Shown: piece after piece, positions 18,901 through 32,000 of the stretch
Layout of the letters: each line of letters opens with the position of its first letter
How positions within the stretch are numbered: the first letter of the stretch is position 1
Assembly (NCBI GenBank): GCA_023238725.1
Contig: CM041536.1
Coordinates: 14,539,271-14,603,270, forward strand
Length of the DNA: 64,000 bases
Source of the DNA: Scortum barcoo
Lineage: Eukaryota > Chordata > Actinopteri > Centrarchiformes > Terapontidae
Direction: 5' to 3'
The notes under the pieces: model-generated
Told to the model about the DNA's origin: nothing
Database searches by the model: none
The model's input: the letters and a program-made list of their open reading frames with translations, nothing else
Position numbers and translations under genes: made by a program

Positions 18901-21900
18901 CAACTGTAGCTAATGCTAATGTCTGTCTGCTCCTTCAACTGACCCGATGCCTTTTATTGTATTTTCCACACATTATGAGACCTGAGCTCAGTGTGAAATA
19001 ATAATAATAATAATTCTCACGTCCTATACACGCATGTCCCTCTGTGTGGACTACTGTGATCATGAGATGGTGTTTTGAACTGAAACACATCCTGTAGACC
19101 TCGCCAAGTGTATCAAACATGACTGAAGAGCAGTACTGAAAATGACCTTCTTACACTGCCAAAGGTTTCTCCCCTTCTAAATGCTGTTAAATGAGAAAAA
19201 TGTTGCACAGTTAACCAGCGAGGGTCCCTTTAGTAGTCATTGATTCCTACAAATAGACTATGACGTATGTTTCATGTACATCATGCATCCAGCAGCACTG
19301 TCTTTGGTAATAAGGTGTGAGCATGAATTCTAAAAATTCTATTAAGAGGTGATATGTAGGGCTCAGACAGTGTGTGGAATTACTGCCACAGTAGTCAGTA
19401 ACAATATGAATGCAGGAAGCTTGCAAATTGGCCCGTTCGTCGACACAGAGGAATGGGCTTGAATGTGCAAACCCTCATTATAGAATCTCCCTTTTAAGCA
19501 GAGAAGGTGAGTTTCTTCCTCATTTTTTTTCTTTCTAAAGCCAGACTGCAATCCAGCGGGAATTATGCACACTGTTTAATGCCAGACATGGACAGAACTA
19601 GACAGAGTGTGTACAGACTGCGAGACAAATAATTAGCTCCGCCGCTAAACAGAAGTGATCTCAATGAAAGACGCAACACATTCAGCCAGATTTTTGGGCA
19701 GGAACATTAGTGAATGAAGAACTGTTTTCAGACCATGAATGATCAGCACAATTTTGCACCTGACAGGGTTTAAAAAAACAAAAAAAAAGGAGCAAGAAAT
19801 GTTGGTGAGCAGCCATGACTCCATTAGCATGCAAGATGCCATAAATGCATGCAAGAAGACTGCGGCTTATCTCAATAAAACAGCTGCCTTTTTAATTTCC
19901 TGCCTCTGAAATTCTGCGCAAAAAGTGAAGGACTATCTAAATATTCAGTTTATGAATATTAAACTAGATAAGATTTTTTTTTCTCCACACTGTGTGAAAT
20001 GCCTTTCCAGCTATTTAATTTATTGTCATTCACAACTAATCAGTCCCAGAAATGATAATTTGGCATTATGCCTTGACTTGTTTTTACTGTTATAAAAACA
20101 ATCAGCATTTTACACAGATAATGGAAACAGGTGAGGAAATTTTGTCTCTAAAAATTGAATTCTGAAATTGCGTGAATCCCATTTATTCTCAAGCCTGCAT
20201 GGATTAATATAATAATGCTTAACTTTTATATCAGGAAACCTTTTATATTCCTCACCGTCAGGGCTGTATTAGCAGGATTTTTGTATCCTTCTATCTGTGC
20301 AGCAGAGATACAACACAAGACAGCTCTCTTTGTCTTTGAACAGCCTCCTATCAGAGACAGTATTTTCCCTCCATCTAAGCTCTGATTATCCATCCTTAAC
20401 CTGTGTAAAGGCAGAGTGATGATAACAGACAGAAATACGAACATGTGCCGAAAAATTGACTTTATTGCAAGAAGCTCATTCACATCCTCTGTCTAGCTAT
20501 TTGCGTTATGTGCATTTAACGGAAGATGCTGCCAGCGTGGAGGTGATGGGAAATAAATTCCTCACAGCTCTTTTATGTCTGCTGCTTGGTTGTTGAACTT
20601 TACTAGTGTTGCTGCAGTGTTGCCCTGTATGCACAGCTGCCGGGGTTATATCCTGCCCTTCCTTTTTGTCCCATCTTGTCACAATAGCTGCAGCGAAAAA
20701 AAAAAAAGCTCAAGTTTTTGCAGGTGCAAGCAAATTATCCGCAACCCCAAATCACTCTGCAGCTTTCATGCTCTGCCGATAGTGAGAAACAGGAATCAAG
20801 CTGATTCCTTAAGCTGCAAGGGGGGAATCTGATGCATGTAGTGTTTGCTGTTGCCTTCTTCCAGCAAACACTTTCACGTTCATTGTATGAATCAACCTGC
20901 ATTTTGCTTTTAGAGAGTCCAAATCCAATAAGACACCATTTAAATTTAATTCCTAACCAGTCTAGCCAGCAAATCCTCAGCATTATGGCACTGTTGGCGC
21001 TCTCTCTTTATTACTCTGACCACACACATTTACTTTAAAGTTCCCCAGCCAGGATAGCTGCTGCTACAAATGCCACAACTCACTCCATTTCACATTTTAA
21101 TACTCTTCATTCCTTTCAAATTTTCATTATTTCAAGCAAAAATGACCATTATTGGTTGTAAAAGTTTGAAATCATTCCTTCCAGTATTGTTACAGTGAGG
21201 TAGGTTTCATTTGCGATATAAATTGGCATTCCTGTTTTAGATTTGAACAATTATCATGGGTCAGTTGCTCGATAAAATTTTAGAGGAAACCATCCAACAG
21301 CGTAATTTTATCCTCGGCCGGTGGAGGGAAATGAATTTGCAATTCTAGGGCAGTGGAAAAAAAGAGATAATTTCCATGCTGAAATATTTATAGTCTCCTT
21401 AAAACTGTTGAAGAGTGGAATTCAGTGGCTGAAAGAGCAGATTAATTTGAAACTCATTAAGATGTATGCTGTCTCCTCAGCAGGCCAAAGAGGAGCTACT
21501 TCCCATTAGATGCTCCCAAACATTCGGAAATGCTTCTTGTATTGTACTGCGTACAGCAGTGCCGCTACTAAATGTCATCCATGTTCAAATCCCTGTTCAG
21601 CCTTGTATTTCACTCCATCTTTAAGAAGTGTGCTGTTGTTCAGTAATGAGCTGTGGAAATGTCAGCACTGTGGGTTCAGATTAATTGAAGAGCCCATGGA
21701 CGTCTAATTACAGGAAAAAGACTTATATCCCCATCCCTCCGAGATGGCGGACCTTTCCCCCCTGGGCTAAATGATGCTGTTATTGATCGTTATATGTAAA
21801 ATGATACTTTAATTTCTCTGTCTCGGTTGTTGCAGTGGAAGCAGGTTAATTGGATCAGACCCTAAAAAAGAGGGGGGAAAGGAACAAGCTGAATAAGCTA

Positions 21901-24336
21901 TAAAGGTTTCATTTTCTCTGTAGACGCCTTAGCTCGAGGATTGTGCTTAATATGCAATGAGGTTAATTAACAGTAAGTTGATCGGGCGTGAAGCTCCACA
22001 GTCTGGCCCTCGCAGCTCACAGAGTCCTGCGGCAGGGTGGAGGTGATGGCGTCCAGTGTTTGGTCAGGTGTGTGCTGAACAGTGGAATGATGATGAAGGC
22101 CGTCGATGTTTCACGCAGCGCGGCACTCCTGGAAAGTTGTGAAACAGGAGGAGACTGGAGCCCCCCTCCTCAGAAAAAAAAGAAAGAAAAAATCTCAATG
22201 CCAGAGCCAAAATAACATCAGTGAGTCATAGTTGCCTTCAGGCCACGTTGACTTTATCTCCTCTGTCTCAACATGCAGGCTGGTCCTCTCACCAGTAACT
22301 TTAATTAAAGCTAGAGTAGGAGCCGCCACATATTTAACCTCATTGTAATAAGTCCGTTAAACTGTTGCATTTAAAAAGAGGTGACTTCTTTAGTGATCCT
22401 TGGCCAGTTTTCCCAAACTGTGTAAATCTTAAGTCAAGATTTCAATTTATGTGACTGGTAAAAACTCAGATAAGGTACCACCACTGTGTTAATACCACTG
22501 AAGTTATATTAGCAAATTATTTACAGCCTCTTCTTGACACGTGGCAGTAAAGTTACACTTTTTGTAGGAGAAGGAGTGAAAGTGAATGGTGGTTTTCATG
22601 ACTAATATAGGAAAAGTCTGTATGTCTCTACTTGCCCATGTATTGTCTACATTTCCTCCCATTTGTGCCAATCAAAGCAAACCAAGGAAGAAACATACCT
22701 CACTAAGGAAAATTCAATGATATGACAAATGACATATTAGGTGAAATAGGTTACCTTTTATGAGGAGCTATCACGTGTTCTGACAGACACTTGCTGTAAC
22801 TGTCAGGGCATGTAAATCATCCAAACCTTCGGCTGCAATAAAAGACAGAAGAAAGCAGAAGGCTCCCAATGAAAAGCACTTTAATACCCGTTTTAAATAA
22901 TTTGTTCAGAAAGGAGTGATAGACTGTATGTGCAAAACAGGTATAAATATGTATAAATATGTACCATTAAACAAAAAAAAAAGAGTCCTGTGCCGCTCTT
23001 AAACTGCATACACTGTTCTTGACTCATGCAACCGCTGAGGCAATGAGCTGCCAAATTAGCTTTGAGGGTAGAAAAAGAGTCCAAAAAGGCATGTAGATAC
23101 AGTAACTGAGAGTATCTATGACAGGAAACTGTGATATCAGAGGCCTTGCACCATCGGTTAAAGGTGCACTCCTTTAATAAAGCACCACAGCCACATTAAA
23201 TGGTGTTTATATCACTAACAGCAGAAACATTTCTAATTAAATGGTTGTTTTCTTCAAAAAAGATCAAGTGCACAGATTTCAAACTCTTTATCAAGGAAAT
23301 AAAATCTTCCTTGAAACCACAGTTGGCAGGTCTTTGTCAGTGGGACAGCCCGGGCCTGTGCTGCTGCTGCCTCTAGTTAGTCGTCTGGAAGCACCCAGCC
23401 ATCCACTTGGCACATGGCTATTATGTCCAGCACCCTGATAGGAACGAGAGCTGCCACTTCTGCTTTACTCAAAGGTGTCAGGGGCCAGGGAGAGTCTGAA
23501 AATGAGCTCTTTGTACTTCAGAGCCACGCATTTAAGGCAAGCAAGTTGTTTTCTGCACACTCGTTGAACGAGAACATGAAAACAAGCTTACTTTTCATTT
23601 ACAAATGTGATTAAATGTCTTAACCCTAAGAGTCAGTAGCAAGACTGGAGGGAAATTGCATTAATAATCCCCATGTTGAGTGGGAGGTGTTTGTTTGAGG
23701 GTAGTGAGAGTATCAGAGGGTGAGAAGAGCTAAAGATCCCAAGTTGGTGAAAGATTAGACTACATTCCTGCGAAGGAGGAAAATAGATAGCCTTCCTGTT
23801 TCTGAATATCAAACCACACCTGGATGAGCTCAAGGGCCAGTCCAAGTATGAGAGGTTTCCACAGCCTCGGGGCCCTCTTCACTCTGACAATAACATTGCG
23901 GTGAGAAACGCTGGCTTCTTCCTTCATTTTAATGAGACCACTGCGTTGGCACAGCAGGGGTTTATGCTGAGGAGGCCCTGGGCGAAAAGCACAGGGTGGC
24001 ACAGCGAATAAGTTGGTTCTGGTTCAGCTTTTCTTTGGAGCGATGCAGTGTCAGCTGCACTGACCAACAATCCAAAGCACCACGTGGTACCTCACGGTGT
24101 GTTGCAGTTAGATTGAGGGGAAAATGATTGCTGCTGTGATTAGCTTCCCCCATGTTGTACAGTCTGGCCTCTGCAGGGCCTTTTGATCAACCTTTAATCT
24201 TGACTTGCGGGTTCAGATTTCAGCATCCACTCGTCCCCTGCAGCAACATGCCAGCACCAGTGCGGCACCTTGAGATGTTTTGTTGGGCAAAAGTCTCATT
24301 ACAGAGGAAGAGAGAATTCAACCTCAATTGTCTCCT
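15913..24336. other. Gene-poor upstream region of rgma
   Basis: No exon, tRNA or other RNA gene recognised. It holds a C-run at 16064-16074, the repeat copy at 18250-18575, an (AAT)n run near 18998-19012 and a short tandem (GTATAAATAT)x2 near 22941. The stretch about 20560-22000 is relatively rich in TAAT-type motifs and free of obvious repeats, and could be conserved non-coding sequence, but conservation cannot be seen from one genome. Confidence 0.5.
18250..18575 (+). repeat. Dispersed fish repeat, copy 4
   Basis: Contains TCAAGCAAAAATACCAAA, GTGAGGATTTGCTAC, GGGGCTTTTGGTCAAACAGAACAGGACATG and ATAGACCAAACAATGGATCAATTTATCGAG, in the same order as the other copies. Diverged, non-coding. Confidence 0.55.
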
Positions 24337-25165
24337 GACTGAAAGAAATGGTTGTCAGCAGCTCACAGACCTCATCTAAAGAGTTACCTCAAATGATTGT
24401 CAGTATTGGGTTTTATTTAGATGTACCTGTCAATGATGGACACTTTACAGCAATGCTGCCAGACCTTTGGCACTTCTGTAGTACTCTGTGGGAGATATGA
24501 GAGTTTATTGCTATTGGTCCTATTGTAGGAATTACAACCCCAAAGCTGTCATGAATGTTTTTTTTTTTTTTACTCGGATGCTCTTAATTACAGTCTGGAC
24601 AAAATAGCTGCAGAAGCCCTTTCAAATATGCTCTTTGAGTGTCTTTGGAGAATGGTGGTTGTGGTCATGGCAGTTGGCCCAGGGAAGCCATATCCAGTCT
24701 AAACTGGACAAACATCAAGCATTAGCTTCTCTAGATAGCTTTTATAACCTAGCAAGTGCTGGCGTTGGCACGTTTATAGCTAGCAGCTTTTCAGTGTACT
24801 GTGGTCAGTATGCTTCGACTGAAATGCTTATTAGAGGGTCGAACAATATCTGAGACCCACTCCAGGGGCTGCCTCCAACAAATTTTGTACCTTTTTGGAA
24901 GCAATAATCTGTCAAGCAACACAATATATGTCAGACCATCTGAAAGTGTGCTCAGCCTCTATCATTTCTCAAACCCTGACTGAAGCAAATGGTTGCCACA
25001 CAAGATGTCAGCAGCCCACGCACCTCATCTGAGCCATTTTAAGATTTGTTGTTGTGCTCAGGGCCGAACAGCAAATCCAGGGGAAGAGTTTGAAGCTATT
25101 CCCAGCCTGGCCTGGATAAACACACTTTAGCTTTACTAGCTAAGTTTTCAAAGCTTGCCAAATTT
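24337..25165. repeat. Diverged local duplication (two arms)
   Basis: Two pairs of similar segments in the same order. 24337-24375 (GACTGAAAGAAATGGTTG...CAGCAGCTCACAGACCTCATC) resembles 24978-25033. 24676-24770 (CCAGGGAAGCC...AACTGGACAAACATCAAGC...TTAGCTTCTCTAG) resembles 25076-25165. The spacing differs (641 versus 400 bp), so one copy carries an indel. It may be an old tandem duplication or two copies of an unrecognised repeat. Confidence 0.5.
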
Positions 25166-28029
25166 AGCTGACCTCAGCAGCAGCAGGTGCAGCTCACTTG
25201 TTTGGATGGCAGAACAATCAAAGTGCAGCAGAGTCTGGAGGAGACATGAGGGACCAAAAGATTTTTTTTTAACTTGCTAAGATCAAATATGGGAACGGGC
25301 ATTTTGTCAGTCTGCTGGATGTGAGAGGTGATTTGTAAGAGACCTCAGGGAGCGCTGATGTCCAAATGTGTTGCATTGATGACAGTTGTGTTGTAACTGA
25401 CTAAAGGGGAGCCACAGTTTTCTGCTTCATCTACAGTGGAAAAAGGGGAACAAGTCTTTTCATAAAGTAAAATGATTCCTTTGTCTCAGAACAGAGGATG
25501 CATGGTGTTTTGGGTGACTTTTCCAGATGGCTGACACATGCTCATTTGCTTTCCAGCTGCTATCAGTCTCTTTTTCACAGTAAGGTGATCCGCGCTCATG
25601 ATCCCAGCTGTATCTTTGCAGCGAATTCCAGGGTATCAGCAGTCAAATGCTCAGCGTCTCTCGTCTAAGACCCAACTTTACCCCATTTGGAAAACACTAC
25701 CACACCCCACACGCAAGAGCACAAAACAGAGTGTGCGGCGGATAGATGTGAATGAATAAAAAAAACAAACAAAGATGAGATAAAATGCAAAGACAGACCT
25801 CATTCGATTTTATCCACAGTGTCTTTAAAAATAGCCTACTTTGTTTCTGATACACTGGCACATTGTGACACGTTATAATTCGCATACTGGAAAGAATTCG
25901 CAGTCGGTCAGTGCAGCCTACGCACAGGAAATCTGAAATCACTCTGCCATTTTAGATAAGAAACCCAATTTCTGTCAGATCCCAGAGCAAAGTATTCTGC
26001 TGCACAAAACCCAGAGAATCTGCCCATACTTGTCCTCTGCTGCATTTTAAAAGTATTGATTGATAGTATCGACTGCTTTTCCAAGTAGATCTAAAGCAGT
26101 TGTAGCGAGAGAGCAGCTCAAGAATGGAGAATTTTTTTGTCTGTATAAAATGTCCTCACACAAAAATCTTCACCTATGACCAACCTGGATCCCAAAAAGT
26201 ATGTACACCCACGTGATTTGCATTATTCTAAGCTTTGTATTTTACCTTCTACTTTCTCTCACTATTTCTCAGTCTTTCTTTTGCCTGTGCACATACCTTC
26301 CACACATTATTTTTCTATTCATTTACCAAGTCCTTCTTTTTACACCTGCATGTGAATCTTCTGTCACAATGCAGCAGGCTGACAAAGAACTGAAGCCCTG
26401 GTTTCACAGAGGCAATTGTCAGCCAGTATAGTTTTTACACAATGGAGGGTAGAAAAAAAAAGAAAAAAGAAAAGCTTGCAAGGCATCCAATTGGAACCGT
26501 ACAGGCAAACAGCTCGAATAAAACCAAGCAGAGAAGACTTAGACAGTTAAAGAAAGCATGAAGGGTGTATGAAAAGGGAGCTGGAGGATCCAGAGATGAG
26601 CATAGACAGGCCTCACAGCGATCTGCAGCGCTGCTGACATCCATGCAGCTGGATTCTTGCTTTCATCAACACCAACTGAAAGCAAAGCAAATACGTTGGG
26701 GAGGAAGGTTCATTTGGCGTCAACATTAAAAATCATCCATTAAATTGACAGCCATGCATGCAGTGACAACATCAGTCTTTAGTCTTACTTAATCAGGGCT
26801 TTCATGCCATGTTTGAACTCTTTCTTTTTTAAAGTTCTTTTTCTCCAGCTTCCCTCGCGACCACTCATCGGAGATTAATATTCAATCAAGCAGAGAATAA
26901 TGCATCTTCCATAAAAGCATGAGAGCAATTTCAAACAGTTTATTTAGTGAACAAATAGAAGCTTTGAGAAAGCAAAGACTGAGCCTCAAACACCGTTCAG
27001 TTCAAAAAGGCAGTCCTGGATAAAGAAGGTTTAGTCTGACAGTTTAACCCATTTCTACAGTTTTTTTTTCTAACTACCTCAACATGCTTCAGAGGCCATT
27101 AATCCTCTCCTGCTGCTCAGTGTGGCGCTCTGAACTTGTGGGGCTGTGACATAAGAGCGCTGATTGGACTTGATGGCTCGTGCTGTTCTTTGGTGGAAAA
27201 CCAGAAAACAACTGGGCGTCCTTTGTGCTGTGCTGTGAGCTTGGTGATAAAACCCTTAACTTGTCAGGCTAGTTAAATTATTTTCAGACAGTCTACTTTG
27301 TTTGCTAATAAGAGTCCGGATTATCGGTTTAACCCCTCTCCCTTGTGGCGACTGGCTAATCACTCCTGCTGTAGTTAGATTTCACTTTTTAAACTCATCA
27401 TGACAGCATCTGCGGCCGCCGATGCTTTCGCTGCTCCACCTTTAATAATCCTGTGTCATATTCTCAGGAATTCACCAATCGTTTCAAACGCGAGGGGCAT
27501 ATGAGAAAACGGAAGCAGCAGTTCTGAGTGTGTCTCTCTGTGGCTGCAGTGTATCTGCTCTCCTAATCTTCGACACAAAGCCTGGATGAGCAGCACCTTT
27601 GTGTGTGTCAGAATGGCAGGCTTAAGAAACAGGCCCCAGCATGCACGGCTCCGCGCGCAGCAGCAACATGGTGGAAACTAAGCTGACACTGAGACTATCT
27701 ACAGTGAGGTGGTGGAATAATGCTGGCAGAGACGAGAACACATCCATACGTGCCGTCTGTTTACCACTGTGAATGTTTTTGTGCGCGTGCTTAGCAGCTT
27801 TCTCCAGCAGTATCCTGCAGGTGTCTGCTGACTTAATTTGACCGGTGATCCCAAATTCAGCAGAGACACTGAACTTGAAATGAATGTTTGTGTTGGTAGA
27901 AAATGACAGAACAACAGGGATTCATAGTAAGCTTTTACAGGGCGCGGATTTGTTTATTCCTGCAGGAAAATTTTGGGGAGAGTAAAAATAGTCTGAGGAA
28001 AGAATGACCTTAACAGCAAGTTAGAAACA
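25166..28029. other. Intergenic sequence, nothing recognised
   Basis: Unique-looking AT-rich sequence with short A- and T-runs (26453-26470, 27061-27070). No supported gene or named repeat. Confidence 0.5.
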
Positions 28030-29012
28030 GAGATGCTCAGAGTCTTAAGTAGTTTTGAGGTATTTGTACTTTTTTGAGTACGTTTTACTGCCTTCTAGGT
28101 CTGCTTAACCACATTTCATGGAGAAACATGACACTTTTTTATTCCTCTACATTTATTGTACTATATGTACTTACTTTTCAGATTAAGACTTTCATTAAAA
28201 TACTTACCATTATTTAAGTATAGTAAGAAAATAGTATAGTAAGAAAATAGGTCTAGTGGCCACCAAATCAAAGAAATCTCATTTAAAAAGTAAAAGTATC
28301 AAAATATACAGAACTACCATTACCAAATAATGTATTTTATATCATAGGATTATAATTATTGATGCATTACTGTGTGAATGACTTAAATGTTGCAGCTGGT
28401 AAAGGTGGGACTGATTTTAACTGCTTCATATAGTATGTGATATAGTAGCTTAACCTGATAATAATACATCGTAACATTTTCCTCCAAAATGTTATAGAAA
28501 TTAGTATAAAATGGAATACTTTCTCCTGCTACTCATGCTAAAATTCTCCTTTAAACTTGTTTAATTTAGATGTTTACGGGCAAAAGTTTCTAATATTTAG
28601 ATTTAAGTTTAAAAGATCAGTGCAAATTTGTGTAGCAGAACTTCTTTCTTCTCTTTTCTTTATACCCTTATACCATTAATCATTTCATGACCCACTAGAT
28701 TTATTTTGTAATTTATTTTATGGCCCGCAGCCTGACCCCAGGTTGAAAACCACCTGACTAATTTATTAAACTGCATATAAATTAATCAAAACTGGCTTCA
28801 CCTCAACCAACCACAACAGTAAAATACTGCATTGATGCATCAGTACAAGCAGTCTAGTTAAGTAATACATTTTTTTCTGTGTAATGAGTACTTTTAGCTG
28901 AAAATACTTAATGTACTTGTAGTTTTAGAATAAAATTATTTTACTTGTGATGGAATGATTTTTTACTATTGCCCTGGTAAAAGGATCTGAGTACTTCTTT
29001 TACCACTCAGAG
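28030..29012. repeat. Composite MITE-like repeat block
   Basis: Resembles a family abundant in percomorph fish whose ends read AAGGATCTGAGTACTTCTTCCACCAC. Here the right end is AAAAGGATCTGAGTACTTCTTTTACCACTC (28978-29009), preceded by TTTTACTTGTGATGGAATG and TGTAATGAGTACTTTTAG. The same internal motifs occur in opposite orientations: GCTTCACCTCAACC...CCACAACAGTAAAATACTGC at 28796-28830 versus ATTGATGCATTACTG...GCAGCTGGTAAAGGTGGGACTG at 28358-28414. Segment 28726-28755 (ACCCCAGGTTGAAAACCACCTG) looks like an hAT-type terminus. A 16-bp perfect tandem lies at 28217-28248. Probably nested insertions. Confidence 0.6.
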
Positions 29013-32000
29013 AATATTTTATTGGACACATATTTCTTGGCTGGTGCTTTGATGTAAATGTAAAAGAGCTTTATGCAGACACCTTCAAAAAAGCCTGTCC
29101 TTTAAAAGACAAACATGCTCCTTGTATGTTTCTGTGCTTGCACGATTGTTTTGTATTGCACTTGGGGTTGTCTGCTTGTTCTTTCTGGAAGTCATGAGGT
29201 ATTTAGAGCAGCTCCCACAGAGACCCAAAAACACACAAAGGACGTCAGGTTGTAGCAAAAATCTGAGTGCTTTGCTGCTGATTCCCAGGAGCCACTTTTT
29301 AATGTTTCATTTCACAACAAATTCATGGTTTCTGGTAAAAAAAAAAAAGTTCATCTACAAACATCAAAGTGATATTATTATGTATGACTAGAAATTCTGA
29401 TCTAATTTTAAATCAGTTTAATCACTTTCAATATACATCGAACATTACTTGATATCACATTAAGAAATAGATAACAGACAAAACTGTAGTCAGATGTTAA
29501 AAGACCCCGTTAAGAGTTGGAAGCTTTAACAAAAAAAAACTTTCCACTGAAGTTCAATTCGGGCCACAAGTCAGTGAAAAAAAAAAAAACTTCCATTCAT
29601 GGCATTCATGAATTTCTATTTCAGGTAATGTAAGCCCACTTTTTTCAAACTATTCTAACCTTGGGATGTGCTGTTCTGGAGCGTAACACATTTAGACGCT
29701 GCCATTTTCATTAACACTGTCATGTTTCTCCGAAGCTCCCAAAGGCAAACTCATTTTGGCAGCCAGGCGCTGGATCAGGCCAACCACCTGTCATCTTATT
29801 TCTGCACATGGCCCCCTCTGTCAAACACTCCCTCACATTCCTCCCTGTGCCCCACACAGCACCTGCAATTGGCTCGCCCATTGCCATCACAGCTGTCAGG
29901 CTCACCCTCAGTGTTAATTAAAGTTATAGACCTCCCAAAAAGCTGTTGATTCCAACAGCTTGGGTTTTTTAGCCAAACCTATGAAAGCAAAAATGGAAAT
30001 GTTAAAGAATATTATCTGATACATTTAGATGTTAATGACAGCAGTGCATTCTCAGTGGACAGCGGCATATTTAAGTTAACTGCATTGTTGAGATATTGGA
30101 GCTAAAATAAATTAGAATATGTTGATTTGATGCTTTTCTTTGTCATATATGATAGTTAAGTGAATACTTTTTGGTTTTGGACTGTTTCCTAGCTAAAGCA
30201 GGACATTTAAACATGTCGCCTGGCACTCTGGGTAATTATAACAGGCAGTTTTAAACTAAACTATTTATCCTTTAATTGGGAAAACAATCAGGACTAAGTT
30301 GTTTCACACGCTTTCCTTTCAGATCTTGCCTGACATTCCTCCAACATGTTGAAGCTCCAGTCGTACAGACACAAATCAGCCAAAGCGACGTCCCTGCTCA
30401 ATTGGATTCGTGTCAACTTCATCTCCGAGGACTTTTGTTCCCAGAAAGCCGTAATGTTCATCACAATGAGACGCCATCGCTTCCAACACATTGATCCAAT
30501 TCACCCAGGCACTCATGGAGGCTTGTGGGAGTAAACACAAGCACTTTTTTTTGTCGATCATTTTCAAAAGCATTCGCTCCACGACGTAATCTCACCAAGA
30601 GAAGTCAGCAAAATAAGTGTTTGTTAAACAGAAGAGTATTTTGCACAAAATAAAAATAGCTGAATTACTAATTTTCATCATCAGCAACATTAATATGTAA
30701 AGTCTGTGGGTGATTATACAACAGGTTCGCTGACAGTCTCCCTGAATAAGCCTGCACTGTGTCATTAGAAGTCTTTTTAAATTTGGGTGCAGAACAAAGT
30801 TTGGCAAAAGCTAGCAGGAGGGAAAAAGACCAAAGAATCTGGCAACAACTGAGCCAAGACAGAATTTGCATTCAAAGCCAGCCCCCTCCTGTCACACATA
30901 TCTGTGCATTAGTCGACATTATGGATGGTTTTCACTACAATGTTATTGGATTCACCTCATTATGCTGCACCGACAGTGCCTCAGCAAATATCACCCTTTG
31001 ATCTATTTCATAGTGCTAATTCCTCACTGAAAATACAATCGAGGTGTCAGCAGAAAATTCCTTGTTTCCTTATGAGTGTGGGTTTTTTTTTTCTAGGAGA
31101 ACTATGGACTCCAACTGCAGCAAACAGTCGCACGATTTATCATGAAAATGTGTGCAAATCAGATGCAGAAAGTATGCGTTTATGGTTGCATAAGAGATTT
31201 ATATGTTCTGTTTTACAGGAATAGAGGCAAAAAAAATAGCATAAATGACTATGTTTTAGAATTAGAATAACAAATTAACCCAATAACACCTGAATGCGAC
31301 ATGTTATTCATGCCTGTGACAGTTAAACTGGTCCTCATGAAAGCTAACTTGATGTTGAGTTTAAAGGGACGTTTGATTTTTTTCTTTTCCGAGCCCCCTT
31401 TTCTGTGATTCAACTCCAACAGCGACCCACTTTGATGTTTTCAGAAAGTGTAAATGGGAGCAGAGTTGAATGAAGCGGCTGGGTATCACTGTGTGACTGA
31501 CTTTCTCTTTTCATTTCCGAGCACCAGTAGCTAAGCAGAGCCTCAGCTATGGATAAAGCATCTGATCTGTGCCCCCAAACACTGTCAGACCGCAAACATA
31601 TTTGCGACATAAGGTTGTTACAGTTATTATCATGATATGACAAAACAGAAACAACAGAAGAGGAAAGCCTTTAAATGAGGAAAATCTTTTTTTTTTTTTT
31701 TTTTTTTTGTATCACAATGAAACTCAGTCAAATTAGCCAATAATGACGCTTTCTTCCTCCTGAATGGCTGCAGTGTTTTGTTCAGCTGACAGAGGATGAA
31801 GCCTGTGGCTGAAGGAGCTCCTGAAAAAACGTCCGGTTTTTGAAATGCTCCCATTCAGGCCAAAGCAAAGGATTTTTTCCCAAGCCCAGTGTTCTCACAC
31901 TTGTGCTTGCATCTCAAATAAACCTCCTATGGATTCCTAACTTCACAGAATGGCAGTGGGGGGAAGGGGGAGTCAAGGCTGGATGGAGTTGGGAGGAGGG

